DNA of 64,000 nt from B16-G9 sp964400655 (GTDB lineage: Bacteria; Bacteroidota; Bacteroidia; Bacteroidales; F082): the NCBI GenBank assembly GCA_964400655.1, contig CAYNVN010000121.1, forward strand, positions 28,772-92,771. The letters run 5' to 3'. The position numbers and the translations under genes were made by a program. The notes under the pieces were generated by a model, which saw only the letters and a list, made by a program, of their open reading frames with translations, was not told the DNA's origin and searched no databases. Below, piece by piece: positions 63,812-64,000 of the stretch. How positions within the stretch are numbered: position 1 is the first letter of the stretch; the number at the start of each line of letters is the position of its first letter.

Positions 63812-64000
63812 TTACCTTAAGTTATAGGGGTTTAATGTAACATTAAACTTCTTAACCACAGCATACGAATTGTCTTCGCCAACCAGCGATAGATGATAAA
63901 CATAAATACCATCCTGCAGGGCTGCGGTTCTTACAAATTCAACAACATGCGTACCGGCTTCCTCCTCTTTGTCAACCAGCGTGGTGATGTGTTTGCCTCG
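63812..64000 (-). CDS. C-terminal end of a secreted protein with a FlgD/T9SS-like last domain, cut by window edge
   Basis: The last 62 codons and stop (TAA at 63812-63814) of a gene that begins beyond the right edge. The visible sequence HITTLVDKEEEAGTHVVEF, then GIYVYHLSLVGED and KKFNVTLNP, matches the pattern of FlgD-like and type IX secretion C-terminal modules: a glycine-histidine turn, a YxY strand and a basic last strand. That would make it a secreted protein, but the upstream domains are not visible. A strong palindrome follows the stop codon. Confidence 0.6.
   Translation of the reverse strand, partial: RGKHITTLVDKEEEAGTHVVEFVRTAALQDGIYVYHLSLVGEDNSYAVVKKFNVTLNPYNLR

Overview
The window looks like a chromosome segment from an anaerobic or facultative member of the Bacteroidota, probably the Bacteroidales/Marinilabiliales side. 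The evidence is a SusC/SusD pair, GH29, GH97 and GH3 glycosidases, a serine palmitoyltransferase, a Bacteroidota-style LptD, a NagB-LmbE fusion, and repeated promoter elements of the Bacteroidota type TAnnTTTG. Base composition is moderately AT-rich. I found no tRNA, rRNA, CRISPR array or insertion sequence. Both edges cut genes: a GH3 enzyme on the left and a secreted protein with a T9SS/FlgD-like C-terminus on the right.

Layout. 0-1.3 kb: GH3 start, then a gap with a possible decayed reading frame. 1.3-4.6 kb: a membrane-anchored octaheme cytochrome c and a cytochrome b561-like protein fused to two PAS domains. 4.7-5.3 kb: a SIS-only arabinose-5-phosphate isomerase. 5.4-12.2 kb: a complete L-fucose operon (GH29 fucosidase, RhaD-type aldolase, FucP, FucI, FucK). 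12.2-17.1 kb: TrkH/TrkA potassium uptake, then an omega-amidase and aminotransferase pair. 17.3-24.4 kb: a small zinc-ribbon protein, an orphan histidine kinase, a GH97 of the retaining alpha-galactosidase type, a beta-barrel protein, adenine deaminase and an ArsR-like regulator. 24.4-31.9 kb: DUF3109, DprA, a thioesterase, LptD, a cell-wall amidase and an MCE protein. 32-34.4 kb: a divergent GNAT-like protein and serine palmitoyltransferase (sphingolipid synthesis). 34.5-42.8 kb: a FadL-like porin, a repeat-rich lipoprotein, ProS, butyrate kinase and a large secreted protein of unknown function. 42.8-51.1 kb: an amino-sugar locus (NagB-LmbE fusion, SusD, SusC, ROK regulator). 51.2-57.5 kb: a TPR protein, the zinc-ribbon/Nif3 pair, then LpxK-PNP-LpxH. 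57.6-62 kb: a sulfotransferase and a two-gene Rieske/cytochrome b module whose b subunit carries a twelve-haem cytochrome c domain. 62-64 kb: PheS, a cyclophilin and the partial last gene.

How the genes fit together. The best candidates for an unusual system are two redox modules at opposite ends of the window. In one, a periplasmic octaheme reductase is next to a membrane cytochrome b carrying PAS domains. In the other, a Rieske protein is translationally coupled to a b6-type cytochrome b fused to 11 CXXCH plus one CX4CH haem sites. Both could connect the quinone pool to periplasmic electron acceptors. The fucose operon and the SusCD/ROK/NagB-LmbE locus suggest growth on fucosylated and amino-sugar glycans. 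Several start codons were re-chosen because a TAnnTTTG box lies on or just downstream of the longest possible start.
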